From positions 186,001-250,000 of the forward strand of contig CAWFUR010000012.1 of the NCBI GenBank assembly GCA_963819115.1: a stretch of DNA of 64,000 bases, read 5' to 3'. Numbering within the stretch: position 1 is the first letter of the stretch; every line of letters begins with the position of its first letter. Source of the stretch: JACVRW01 sp963819115. Its GTDB lineage: Bacteria; Actinomycetota; Thermoleophilia; Solirubrobacterales; Thermoleophilaceae. Positions 55,366 to 63,850 of the stretch are shown piece after piece. A program made the translations under genes and the position numbers. The notes under the pieces are model-generated. The model did not search any database. It was not told where the DNA came from and was given only the letters and a program-made list of their open reading frames with translations.

Positions 55366-56285
55366 GGGCGATCGCCATGGGGGTCCATGTACTCGACGTG
55401 CTCGCCCGCCCGGTGGACGAGATTCCCGAAGGCCAGGGCGGCGCGCTGGTCGACGAGATCCGCATGACCGCCGCGGGAGCCGCGGGTGGCACCGCGCTGG
55501 TGCTGGCCAAGCTCGGAGCCGAGGTTCGCTCCGCGGGAGCGGTGGGCGCCGACGCTCTGGGGGACATGCTGCTCTCCCTCCTCGAGCGCGAGGGGGTGGA
55601 CACGTCGCTGCTGGTGCGCCGCCCCGAGGTTCAGACCTCCGCCAGCGTGCTTCCGATCAGGCCGAATGGGGACCGGCCGGCCTTCCACGTGATCGGAGCC
55701 AACGGGACCTACGGCGCCGACGACGCTCCGCTAGACGACGTCGCGCAGGCCACGCACCTGCATCTCGGCGGGCCGGAGTTCATGGGCGGGGAGGCCGCCG
55801 GCCGGATCCTCGCGCACGCGCGCGCCCACGAGGTGGTGACCTCCGCCGACATCCTGGCGCCCGGGGATCCGGGCCTGCTCGAGTGGATCGCCCCGGCACT
55901 CCCCGGCCTCGACTACCTGCTGCCCAACGAGGAGCAGGTGCTCGGGTTCACCGGCACGACGGACCTGGAGGACGGATGCCGGCGGCTGTTGGAGATGGGG
56001 GTGGGCTGCGTGGCCGCCACGCGCGGGGCGCGGGGCGCGCTGGTGGTGGACGGCGAGGGCGCGCTGGCGGTGCCCGCGTTCCCCGTCGACGTGGTCGATA
56101 CCACCGGATGCGGCGACGCCTTCTCGGCCGGCTTCCTGCGCGCGACGGCGCTCGGCCGCCACCGGGGCGACGCGGCGCGAATGGGCTGCGCGACGGCCGG
56201 ACTCGTGGCCCAGGGCCTCGGCACGGACCACGGCCAGTTCACGCTCGAACAGGTGGAGGCGATGTGCTCCGCCGGGATGAATTAG
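55362..56285 (+). CDS. PfkB-family carbohydrate kinase
   Basis: The 307-residue ribokinase-type enzyme has TAAGAAGGTALVLAKLGAEV near the sugar site and VVDTTGCGDAFSAGFLRATA, with the catalytic Asp in the D-T-T-G-C-G-D segment. It also has LLPNEEQVLGFTG. It should phosphorylate a sugar or nucleoside with ATP; the overlapping aldolase gene upstream suggests a sugar that is then split. The enzyme's ring-lid motif is normal. The amine oxidase gene starts 11 bp downstream and may be on the same transcript. Confidence 0.88.
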   Translation: MRAIAMGVHVLDVLARPVDEIPEGQGGALVDEIRMTAAGAAGGTALVLAKLGAEVRSAGAVGADALGDMLLSLLEREGVDTSLLVRRPEVQTSASVLPIRPNGDRPAFHVIGANGTYGADDAPLDDVAQATHLHLGGPEFMGGEAAGRILAHARAHEVVTSADILAPGDPGLLEWIAPALPGLDYLLPNEEQVLGFTGTTDLEDGCRRLLEMGVGCVAATRGARGALVVDGEGALAVPAFPVDVVDTTGCGDAFSAGFLRATALGRHRGDAARMGCATAGLVAQGLGTDHGQFTLEQVEAMCSAGMN

Positions 56286-56296
56286 GCTCGCGTCTA

Positions 56297-57772
56297 GTGG
56301 CGAAGTCGCAAGTGACCAGACGGCAGGTGCTCGGCGCCGGAGCGGCGGGTGCGGTGGTGGCCGGATTGCCGGCCGCGGCCGAGGCCAAGCGCGCCCGGCA
56401 CCGCGTTCGCACCCGCAGGGCAGACGTGGTGGTCGTGGGCGCGGGAATCGCGGGACTCACCGCGGCCCGGGCGCTCAGGCGCCGCGGACGTTCCGTGATC
56501 GTGGTCGAGGCACGCGAGCGTGTGGGCGGCCGCACCTGGAACAAGAACGTCGGCGGCGGAGAGGTGGCTGATCTCGGCGCCGCGTTCGTCGGTCCCACCC
56601 AGGACCGCGTGCTGGCCCTGATCAAGTCGCTCGGCATCAAGACATTCCCCACCTACAACGAGGGCCAGAACGTCCAGTTCCTGAGGGGGGTGCGCACGCT
56701 GTATCCGGCCGACGGCCTGCCGCCCGATCCCGATGTGACCGGTGACCTGATCGGCGCGCTCGCCCTCGACAAGCTGGCCGCCCAGGTGGGCGTCGAGGCA
56801 CCGTGGAGCTCGCCGCGCGCGGCCGAGTTCGACTCGCAGACGCTCGAGACCTGGGCGCAGGCGAACCTCAAGACCGAGATCGGCAGGAAGGTCTTCGAGA
56901 CGGCGGTCCAGCCGAACTGGGGTGCGGAGCCGCGAGACCTGTCCCTGCTCTACGTGCTCTTCTACATCGCCGCGGCGGGCAACGAGAAGAACCCGGGCTC
57001 GATCATCCGGCTTATCTCGACTCCGGGGGGCGCGCAGGAGAGCAGGGTGGAGGGCGGCACGCAGCTGATCTCGATCCGCATGGCCAAGGCCCTCGGCAAG
57101 AAGCGCGTGGAGCTGGGCGTGCCCGTGAAGTCGATCCGCCAGCACAACGGCCGCGTGACCGTGGAGGCCGACGGCCTCGTGGTGCACGCCCGCCGGGCGA
57201 TCGTGGCCATCCCGCCCACGCTCACGAACGAGATCGAGTTCCACCCGAAGCTTCCCGCCAAGCGGGCCCAGCTGATCCAGCGCATTCCCCAGGGCACGCT
57301 GATCAAGGCCGAGGCCGTGTACGACAAGGCCTTCTGGCGGGCCGCCGGCCTCTCCGGGCAGGCGGTGGCCGACGTGGGCCCCGCGCGCACCACCTTCGAC
57401 GCCGGCCCGCGCGAAGCCTCGCCCGGGGTGATGCTCGGGTTCGTGGGCGGCCACGACGCGCGGTTCTGGTCGGGGCGCCCCGCGGCGGCACGCCGCCAGG
57501 CGGTGCTCAAGAACTTCGCGGACTACTACGGCGCCGCGGCCCTGAAGCCGAAGAAGTACTTCGAGCAGGACTGGACCCAGGAGGTCTGGACGCGGGGCTG
57601 CCCGGTGGGGTACACCGCTCCGGGAGTCCTCTACGAGTACGGGCCGGCGCTGCGGCGGCCCGTGGGGAACGTGCACTGGGCCGGGACCGAGACCTCGACC
57701 TACTGGATCGGCTACATGGACGGCGCGGTTCGCTCCGGTGAGCGGGCGGCCCGCGAGGTACTTCGGGCGTAG
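56297..57772 (+). CDS. Tat-exported flavin monoamine oxidase
   Basis: The 491-residue protein has a twin-arginine signal (TRRQVLGAGAAGAVVAGLPA) and the FAD fold VVVVGAGIAGLTAARALRRR with ARERVGGRTWNKNVGGGEVA. The C-terminal FAD contact HWAGTETSTYWIGYMDGAV completes the amine-oxidase pattern. It would oxidise amines to aldehydes with hydrogen peroxide outside the membrane, after cofactor loading in the cytoplasm as Tat export allows. GTG 56297 puts the RR motif at residues 8-9. The substrate cannot be read from sequence. Confidence 0.88.
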   Translation: MAKSQVTRRQVLGAGAAGAVVAGLPAAAEAKRARHRVRTRRADVVVVGAGIAGLTAARALRRRGRSVIVVEARERVGGRTWNKNVGGGEVADLGAAFVGPTQDRVLALIKSLGIKTFPTYNEGQNVQFLRGVRTLYPADGLPPDPDVTGDLIGALALDKLAAQVGVEAPWSSPRAAEFDSQTLETWAQANLKTEIGRKVFETAVQPNWGAEPRDLSLLYVLFYIAAAGNEKNPGSIIRLISTPGGAQESRVEGGTQLISIRMAKALGKKRVELGVPVKSIRQHNGRVTVEADGLVVHARRAIVAIPPTLTNEIEFHPKLPAKRAQLIQRIPQGTLIKAEAVYDKAFWRAAGLSGQAVADVGPARTTFDAGPREASPGVMLGFVGGHDARFWSGRPAAARRQAVLKNFADYYGAAALKPKKYFEQDWTQEVWTRGCPVGYTAPGVLYEYGPALRRPVGNVHWAGTETSTYWIGYMDGAVRSGERAAREVLRA

Positions 57773-57813
57773 CACGCCGGTACCTCAGCATCGCGCTGAC
57801 CCTCGCGGGGGCG

Positions 57814-58581
57814 GTGCTGACCCTGGCCGGCGGGGTGGCGCTTTACCTCGGCCAGGAGGTCGTGGACCAGAACGCGTTCGCCGACAACGCCGTGACGAGC
57901 CTGGACGACGAAGGCGTCCGCCAGGCCGTGTCACGCGAGGTGGCCTCGCAGGTGGCCGGGCCCTTCGCCGTGCAGCCCCGGCTGGAGACGGCGGTGGAGC
58001 GCGCTATCCGCACGCAGGCCTTCCGGCTGGCTCTGCACGACTCCGCGCTGGAGACCGCGCGGCTGGCGTTCGACGAACGGCAACCGCAGGTGGTTCTCGA
58101 GCTCGCTCATCCGCTGGCCATCGTCCGCCCGCAGCTGGACCGGATCTCCCCCGGCCTCGCCGCACGGCTGCCGGCGTCCACCACCATTCGGCTCGTGGAC
58201 CTCGAGCCGAGCAGCTCGGCCGTGGACGTGCTGAGGGCGGCGGACGATCTCGACGACTGGGCACCGTACCTCTTGGTTCTCGGGCTGCTGGCCCTGGCCG
58301 GCTCCATCCTGCTGGCGCCCGACCGCATCGCCGCCGCCGGACGGGTGGGAGTCGCCCTGGTGGTGGCCGCAGTGGTGGTGGTGGGCGCGGTGATCATCCT
58401 CGAGGAGGTGGCCGCCAACAACGCCCACGGCGGAGGGGTTCTGTCCGGGGCGGACGTGGGCCTCGTGGTGCGTGGGATCTGGGAGGCGTACCTCGGAGAC
58501 CTGGTGCTCTGGGCGGTGGCCGTCGGCGGCGTCGGGCTGGTGGTGGCCGCCGGGTCGTTCGTGGCCCGCCGGATCGCCTGA
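57814..58581 (+). CDS. Three-span membrane protein of unknown function
   Basis: The protein has an N-terminal hydrophobic segment (LTLAGGVALYLGQEV), a large extracytoplasmic domain of about 120 residues (DEGVRQAVSREVASQVAGPF, RPQLDRISPGLAARLPA) and two or three C-terminal spans (PYLLVLGLLALAGSILLAP, VALVVAAVVVVGAVIIL, LWAVAVGGVGLVVAAGSFV). The frame is open upstream to 57742 without ATG, GTG or TTG, so the start may be GTG 57814 or a rare CTG further up. It is co-directional with the amine oxidase gene, 41 bp before it. No family is named. Confidence 0.6.
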   Translation: MLTLAGGVALYLGQEVVDQNAFADNAVTSLDDEGVRQAVSREVASQVAGPFAVQPRLETAVERAIRTQAFRLALHDSALETARLAFDERQPQVVLELAHPLAIVRPQLDRISPGLAARLPASTTIRLVDLEPSSSAVDVLRAADDLDDWAPYLLVLGLLALAGSILLAPDRIAAAGRVGVALVVAAVVVVGAVIILEEVAANNAHGGGVLSGADVGLVVRGIWEAYLGDLVLWAVAVGGVGLVVAAGSFVARRIA

Positions 58582-58595
58582 CTAGTCTCTCGCGC

Positions 58596-59258
58596 GTGGA
58601 GCCCGACGCCGTGGAGATGCGGGTGCTCGGCTGCCTCATCGAGAAGCAGCGGACCACCCCCGACGCCTACCCGCTGACCCTCAACTCCCTCCGCGTAGCC
58701 TGCAACCAGTCCACCAACCGCGACCCGGTGGTGGACTACTCGGAGAGCGATGTCCGCGGAGCGCTCGAACGTCTCGGGCAACGGCACTGGACTCGTCTCG
58801 CCAGCTGGTCGAGCGGCAGGTCGATGAAGTACCGGCACCTCGTGGGGGAGACCCTCGGCCTGGCCGACTCCGAGCTGGCCCTGCTTGCGGTGCTGATGCT
58901 GCGCGGTCCGCAGACCCCGGGCGAGCTCCGCGCCCGCACCGAGCGGCTGCACCGCTTCGGCGACGGCGAGCTGGAGCCGCTCCTCGGCGCCCTCGAGGAG
59001 CGCGGCCTCGTGCGGCTGCTGACCCGCCGGCCTGGACAGCGGGAGCAGCGCTACGAGCAGCTCCTGGGCGGCGCGGAGGGCGCTCCGCCCGCTGCCGCTG
59101 CCGCCGCCGCTTCCTCTCCGGCGCCCGCGGGCGACTCGGCGCCACCTCCCGAGCGGCCCGGTCCCGGCGACCTGACCGAACGGGTGGATCAGCTCGAGGC
59201 CGGACTCGCGGCGGTACGCGACGAGCTGAGGTCCCTGCGCGAGGAGCTGGGCACGTGA
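58596..59258 (+). CDS. YceH/DUF480 family winged-helix protein
   Basis: The 220-residue protein has two winged-helix domains as in E. coli YceH: AVEMRVLGCLIEKQRTTPDA and PLTLNSLRVACNQSTNRDPV, then LADSELALLAVLMLRGPQTP and GELRARTERLHRFGD. The C-terminus has an Ala/Pro linker and a coiled coil ERVDQLEAGLAAVRDELRSL. GTG 58596 has the family start (EPDAVEMRVLG) just after it. Function is not known. It overlaps the NUDIX gene by GTGA. Confidence 0.85.
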   Translation: MEPDAVEMRVLGCLIEKQRTTPDAYPLTLNSLRVACNQSTNRDPVVDYSESDVRGALERLGQRHWTRLASWSSGRSMKYRHLVGETLGLADSELALLAVLMLRGPQTPGELRARTERLHRFGDGELEPLLGALEERGLVRLLTRRPGQREQRYEQLLGGAEGAPPAAAAAAASSPAPAGDSAPPPERPGPGDLTERVDQLEAGLAAVRDELRSLREELGT

Positions 59259-59926
59259 GCTCCCGCCCGCCGGTGGGAGGTCCGGGCATCCTGGCTCGTG
59301 GCCCCTGGGAGCCACGGCAGGTGGCCGTGAGCTGGATCGAGGACGCCTACGAGCCGCCGAGGGAGCTCGACCTGCTGGCCGACGAGGCGGTGAGCGCCCT
59401 CCGCGAGCGAGGCTCGCCCGCCCACGACGGGCTGGCCACCAGACTCGCGTCTTTCGGCGAGCACGAGGGCGGCCTGACCCTCGAGCTTCAGCCCTCGCGC
59501 TGGGCGCTGCGCCTGGTGGAGGGCGACGCCTCGGCGAGCCTCACGGCGCTCTGCGTGGTGCGTACCGAGGATGGCCGCTGGCTCGCGGGCCGCCGCGCCG
59601 AGTGGGTGTCCACCTGGGCGGGCCGGTGGGCCCTGGGTGCGGGCGGGGCGGTGGACCTGGGCGAGAGCCCGGCCGAGACGCTGCCCCGGGAGCTTCTCGA
59701 GGAATGGCGGCTGGAGCCGCGGAGCCTCAGCATCGAGGCGCTGGTGGTGCTGCCGAGCAGCATGGCGATGGTGGTGGGGCTGGCCACCGTGGGCTCCGAT
59801 TCGGAGCCGGTCCCGGACGCGGAGCACGACGAATGGGAGTGGTGGGATCCCGATCCCGACCGCTGGCCCGAGCGCGCGGATGACCGCGTGCGCCTGATGG
59901 GCCACCTGCTCAGAGCTCGTAGCTGA
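59255..59926 (+). CDS. NUDIX-domain hydrolase
   Basis: The 223-residue protein has a NUDIX box GAVDLGESPAETLPRELLEE (G-x5-E-x7-REL-xEE, followed by W in place of the usual Gly), which binds Mg for pyrophosphate hydrolysis. The first 90 residues form an extra N-terminal region of its own. The end, DEWEWWDPDPDRWPERADDR, matches sugar- or mRNA-cap-like NUDIX relatives only in style. GTG 59255 overlaps the YceH stop. Its 3' end overlaps the convergent DUF3224 gene by 17 bp. Substrate unknown. Confidence 0.8.
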   Translation: MSSRPPVGGPGILARGPWEPRQVAVSWIEDAYEPPRELDLLADEAVSALRERGSPAHDGLATRLASFGEHEGGLTLELQPSRWALRLVEGDASASLTALCVVRTEDGRWLAGRRAEWVSTWAGRWALGAGGAVDLGESPAETLPRELLEEWRLEPRSLSIEALVVLPSSMAMVVGLATVGSDSEPVPDAEHDEWEWWDPDPDRWPERADDRVRLMGHLLRARS

Positions 59927-60296
59927 GAAGCAGGCGGGCGCCGCCGTCGTCGTGCTCGAAGCTCGCGTCGCCGCGCAGGCCCGCGAGGTCGCCCGTGCCG
60001 GATCCGGGCACCACGTGCCCAAAGCTGCGGCTCTCGTCCGCGCCCATAGAGGCACCGTGCTGGATCACGAAGGTGCCCGTCCGCCCCTCGAGCGAGGCCT
60101 CCACCCGTTCGGAGCCGACGTAGGACTGCCCGCCGTCACCCTGGACCGTGAGCAGCTCGGCCACGCTGTCGCCGTGGAGCGGACCCGTGAACTCCTTGCG
60201 CACCGTCACGCGGGACAGCCTCGGCCCGTCGTCGGGCACGAGGTACGGATCCTCGTCCCAGCTTGTGATCTCGAACGGCGCGACTAGTTCGGGCAT
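59910..60296 (-). CDS. DUF3224 family protein
   Basis: The 128-residue protein matches DUF3224 (a small beta-barrel of the calycin/allene-oxide-cyclase-like type): FEITSWDEDPYLVPDDGPRL, SRVTVRKEFTGPLHGDSVAE, GQSYVGSERVEASLEGRTGT and DASFEHDDGGARLLLSYEL. Such proteins are small, cytoplasmic, and without known function. ATG 60296 is the first in-frame start at the domain edge. The msrA gene lies 17 bp upstream in the same direction and they may be co-transcribed. Confidence 0.82.
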   Translation of the reverse strand: MPELVAPFEITSWDEDPYLVPDDGPRLSRVTVRKEFTGPLHGDSVAELLTVQGDGGQSYVGSERVEASLEGRTGTFVIQHGASMGADESRSFGHVVPGSGTGDLAGLRGDASFEHDDGGARLLLSYEL

Positions 60297-60313
60297 GCAG
60301 GAGGCGCTGGGGC

Positions 60314-60967
60314 TCAGACGCCTGCGACGCCCACGGGGCAGGAAACCCCTGTGCCGCCGATCCCGCAGTACCCACCCGGGTTCTTCGCGAGGTACTGCTG
60401 GTGGTAGTCCTCGGCGTAATAGAACTCGCCGGCGGGCTCGATCTCGGTGGTGATCGCGCCGTGGCCGGCGCTCGCCAGACGCTCGCCGTACATCTCTCGG
60501 GAGGACAGCGCGGCCTCGCGCTGCGACTCGGTGGTGGTGTAGATGCCGGACCGGTACTGCGTGCCGATGTCGTTGCCCTGCCGCATTCCCTGAGTGGGGT
60601 CGTGGCCCTCCCAGAAAAGGCGCAGGAGCTCCTGGTAGGAGATGTCGGAGGGCCGGTGGACCACCAGCACCGCCTCGGTGTGCCCCGTGCGCCCGGAGCA
60701 CACCTCCTCGTAGGTGGGGTTTGGCGTGAACCCACCCCCGTAGCCCACGGCCGTGGTGTACACGCCGTCGGCCTCCCAGAAGATGCGCTCCGCACCCCAG
60801 AAGCAGCCCATGCCGAAGATCGCGCGCTCGGCCCCCTCGGGGAACGGCGGCTCCAGGGGGGTGCCGAGCACGAAGTGGCTCGACGGCACAGCGATTCGCT
60901 GCTCTCGCCCGGGCAGGGCGTCTTCCTTCGAGGGCATGGCGGTCTTTCTCCTCATCAGGAAACTCAT
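60314..60967 (-). CDS. msrA: Peptide-methionine (S)-S-oxide reductase
   Basis: The 217-residue protein has the catalytic motif FGMGCFWGAERIFWE (Cys55), GVYTTAVGYGGG, the HTEAV block and the resolving-cysteine tail GGYCGIGGTGVSCPVG. It repairs oxidised methionine residues using thioredoxin. The full-length form with MSFLMRRKTAMPSKEDALPG is kept because long MsrA proteins start with this ALPGR segment; ATG 60937 is a shorter alternative. It is in tandem with the DUF3224 gene. Confidence 0.92.
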   Translation of the reverse strand: MSFLMRRKTAMPSKEDALPGREQRIAVPSSHFVLGTPLEPPFPEGAERAIFGMGCFWGAERIFWEADGVYTTAVGYGGGFTPNPTYEEVCSGRTGHTEAVLVVHRPSDISYQELLRLFWEGHDPTQGMRQGNDIGTQYRSGIYTTTESQREAALSSREMYGERLASAGHGAITTEIEPAGEFYYAEDYHQQYLAKNPGGYCGIGGTGVSCPVGVAGV

Positions 60968-61007
60968 GGTCCTGTCGAGACTAGCGCCACCGCGTTACGG
61001 TTCAGCG

Positions 61008-62219
61008 ATGGCTGCGGTCGAAGAGTTACGGCTCCCCGAGTTCGACTACCTCGACACCGAGCTGAGGGGCGAGCGCTTCCACCGGACCATGATCGACCTG
61101 GCCCGTGAGTCGTGGCTCGTGAAGTCCGACCTCGGGTACTTCGTGCTCGATCGCGAGTCGGCGGCGTTCTTCCTGCGCACGAAGAGCGCGACCTTCCCGG
61201 GGATGAAGATCGCCGAGCTCTTCCAGGTGGAGGACGGCCCCCTGTATGAGGAGATGCGCCGCAACATCCTCCACATCAACGGGGACGCCCACCGCCGCCT
61301 GCGGAACCTGGTGAACCCGGCGTTCACGCCACGCGCGGCGGACCGCTGGCGCCCGGCGATGCGTGAGTTTCTGGAACAGCTCTGGCGCGAGGTCGAGGGC
61401 GCGGGTCATTGTGAGTTCGTCGCGGACTTCGCCAAGCCCTATCCCTCGTTGACCATCGCCACGGTGATGGGCGCGCCGCTGGAGGACGCGCCACGGTTGC
61501 ACGAGTGGTCGAACTGGATCCAGAAGCAGTTCGACCCGCCAAGCCTGATCGCCGACCGGACCCGGATCGAGCGGGCCGTGAGCGAGTTCTACGAATGGTG
61601 CGAGGGCATGCTGGCGGCGCGGCGCGGGGACCCGCGGGAAGACCTGGTCTCCACGCTCCTGGCCGCCGAGGCCGAGGGCGACTCGCTCTCCGACGTGGAG
61701 TGCATGAACCTCGTGCTGAACGTGCTCGTCGGCGGGGTGGACACCACGCAGTCGCAGCTGACCCACGCCATGCGTCTCTTCGCCGCCCATCCCGACCAGT
61801 GGAGCCTCCTGGCCGAGAGTCCCGAGCTGGCCCCGCGGGCGGTGGAGGAGGTGCTCCGCTTCGAGCCCATCACCCCCTTCACCGCGCGCATCATGGTCGA
61901 GGACGTGGAGTACCGGGACGTGACCTTCCCCGAGGGCACCGTGGTCATGGTCTGCGCCTTCACCGGGAACCGCGACGGGGAGCCAGACCTGCTCGACTTC
62001 GACATCACGGCCGAGCGCGACGAGGGCCGCCCGCTCACCTTCGGCGCCGGGGTGCACTACTGCCTGGGCGCGAACATCGCCCGCGCCGAGCTTCAGGAGG
62101 CGCTCGCGTTCCTTCCCTCGCGCATGACCGGCCTGGCCCTGGACGGCGAGCCCGAGCTCGACACCATCACCGGGATCTACGGGCTGCACCGCCTCCCGGT
62201 GCGCTGGGACGGTGCCTGA
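61008..62219 (+). CDS. Cytochrome P450
   Basis: The 403-residue P450 has the haem-binding loop LTFGAGVHYCLGANIARAE (Cys352), the oxygen-activating helix VGGVDTTQSQ (242-247) with Asp-Thr, the ExxR motif EEVLR (E281, R284) and ITPFTARIM. It takes electrons from a ferredoxin and its reductase; two such pairs are present in the window but none is adjacent. The next gene, an LLM oxidoreductase, overlaps by 1 base (TGATG), so the two act together, perhaps in degradation of a hydrophobic compound. Substrate unknown. Confidence 0.92.
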   Translation: MAAVEELRLPEFDYLDTELRGERFHRTMIDLARESWLVKSDLGYFVLDRESAAFFLRTKSATFPGMKIAELFQVEDGPLYEEMRRNILHINGDAHRRLRNLVNPAFTPRAADRWRPAMREFLEQLWREVEGAGHCEFVADFAKPYPSLTIATVMGAPLEDAPRLHEWSNWIQKQFDPPSLIADRTRIERAVSEFYEWCEGMLAARRGDPREDLVSTLLAAEAEGDSLSDVECMNLVLNVLVGGVDTTQSQLTHAMRLFAAHPDQWSLLAESPELAPRAVEEVLRFEPITPFTARIMVEDVEYRDVTFPEGTVVMVCAFTGNRDGEPDLLDFDITAERDEGRPLTFGAGVHYCLGANIARAELQEALAFLPSRMTGLALDGEPELDTITGIYGLHRLPVRWDGA

Positions 62220-63067
62220 TGGACGTGGGGCTGTGCACCTTCTCCACGGACTGGTCGATCCAGCCGGCGCAACTGGGACGACTTGCCGAGGAGCGCGGAT
62301 TCGAGTCGCTCTTCTTCCCCGAGCACACCCACATCCCGGTGAGCCGGGAGACGCCCTACCCGGCTGGCGGCGAGCTTCCGCCCGAGTACAGCCACACGCT
62401 CGATCCGTTCGTGAGCCTGGCCTCCGTCGCGGCGGTGACCGAGCGGCTGAAACTCGGCTTCGGCGTGGTGCTCGTGATCCAGCGCGACCCGATCGTCATG
62501 GCCAAGGAGGTGGCGACGCTCGACACGATCTCGAACGGGCGCGTGCTGTTCGGGGTGGGCGCGGGCTGGAACCTCGAGGAGATGCGCGATCACGGAACCG
62601 ATCCCGACACCCGCTTCGGGCTGATGCGCGAGCGGGTGGAGGCGATGAAGGCGATCTGGACCGAGGACGAGGCGGAGTACCACGGGCGCCACGTGGACTT
62701 CGATCCGATCTGGTCGTGGCCGAAGCCGGTGACCAAGCCGCATCCGCCGGTGCTGGTGGGCGGCATGAGCGATGGGGCCCTGAACCGCGTCGTGCGCTAC
62801 GGGGACGAGTGGATGCCGAACGTGGTGGGCACGCCGGACATCCTCGCCGGCCGGATCGCGGACCTCCAGCGGCGCGCGGCCGACGCGGGACGCGACCCGA
62901 TCCCGGTCACGCTGTTCGCCGCCAAGCCGGAGCCGCGCGCGCTCAACCGCCTCCGCGAAGCGGGCGTGGACCGCGCCCTGATCCTCATGCGCTCGGCCGA
63001 CGCCGAGAGCACGGAGGCGCGGCTGGACGAGCTGGCCGGGATCGTGTCCGAGGCGGGGGTGGGCTGA
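62219..63067 (+). CDS. LLM-class oxidoreductase, probably F420-dependent
   Basis: The 282-residue protein has the luciferase-like TIM barrel start LCTFSTDWSIQPAQLGRLAE, GFESLFFPEHTHIPV, LKLGFGVVLVIQRDPIVMAK, GRVLFGVGAGWNLEEM and PPVLVGGMSDGALNRVVRYG. The pattern is that of the TIGR03619-type F420-dependent subfamily found in actinobacteria and not of FMN luciferases, but the cofactor is inferred. It is translationally coupled to the P450 gene. Confidence 0.88.
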   Translation: MDVGLCTFSTDWSIQPAQLGRLAEERGFESLFFPEHTHIPVSRETPYPAGGELPPEYSHTLDPFVSLASVAAVTERLKLGFGVVLVIQRDPIVMAKEVATLDTISNGRVLFGVGAGWNLEEMRDHGTDPDTRFGLMRERVEAMKAIWTEDEAEYHGRHVDFDPIWSWPKPVTKPHPPVLVGGMSDGALNRVVRYGDEWMPNVVGTPDILAGRIADLQRRAADAGRDPIPVTLFAAKPEPRALNRLREAGVDRALILMRSADAESTEARLDELAGIVSEAGVG

Positions 63068-63070
63068 GCC

Positions 63071-63850
63071 GTGGGCCGCCTCGACGAGCTGGACCTGTCG
63101 CTCGACCTGGGCAAGTCGGAGGCCGCTCGCCGTTTGAAGGCGGCACAGGAGCGCCTGCTCGCCGTGCGACTGGCCATCGGCGGGAAGCTCGACGGCGAGG
63201 ACGGGCGGATCGGCCCACCGGTATGCGTGCTGTTCGAGGGATGGGACGCTTCGGGCAAGGGTGGCGCGCTCAAGCGGCTCGTGGCTCCGCTCGACCCCCG
63301 TCACGTGCGGGTGGCCCAGTTCGCCGTTCCCACCCCGGATGAGAAGCGCCACCACTTCCTCTGGCGCTTCTGGCCCAAGCTCCCCGGATGGGGCGGGATG
63401 AGCGTGTTCGACCGCTCTTGGTACGGCCGGGTCCTCGTCGAGCGGGTGGAGGGTTTCGCCACCCAGGAGGAGTGGGAGCGCGCGTACGACGAGATCGTGG
63501 GCCTGGAGCGCTCCCTCGCGGAAGAGGGGACGATCCTGGTCAAGTTCTGGCTGCACATCTCCGAAGACGAGCAGCTGAAGCGGTTCAAGTCCCGCGAGAA
63601 GGATCCGCTCAGGCGATGGAAGCTGACCCCCGACGACTGGCGCAACCGGGAGAAGCGGCCGCAGTACACGCAGGCCGTGGAGGACATGCTGGCCCGCACG
63701 AGCCCGGAGTTCGCGCGCTGGCAGCTGGTGGAGGCGGACTCGAAGCGCTGGGCCCGGGTGAAGGTGGTGGAGACGGTGATCGCCGAGATCGAGAAGGGGT
63801 GCGCAGCGCGCGGCTTCGAACTGCCGCCGCTAGCCCGCGAAGAGGGTTAG
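63071..63850 (+). CDS. ppk2: Polyphosphate kinase 2 family protein
   Basis: The 259-residue protein has Walker A FEGWDASGKGGALKRL (residues 55-70), Walker B FDRSWYGRVLVERVEG and the lid region KSREKDPLRRWKLTPDDWRN, all typical of PPK2. It moves phosphate between polyphosphate and nucleoside mono- or diphosphates. The subclass (AMP or ADP acceptor) is not fixed from these motifs. GTG 63071 follows the LLM gene by 3 bp. Its last 21 bases overlap the convergent nucS end. Confidence 0.9.
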   Translation: MGRLDELDLSLDLGKSEAARRLKAAQERLLAVRLAIGGKLDGEDGRIGPPVCVLFEGWDASGKGGALKRLVAPLDPRHVRVAQFAVPTPDEKRHHFLWRFWPKLPGWGGMSVFDRSWYGRVLVERVEGFATQEEWERAYDEIVGLERSLAEEGTILVKFWLHISEDEQLKRFKSREKDPLRRWKLTPDDWRNREKRPQYTQAVEDMLARTSPEFARWQLVEADSKRWARVKVVETVIAEIEKGCAARGFELPPLAREEG

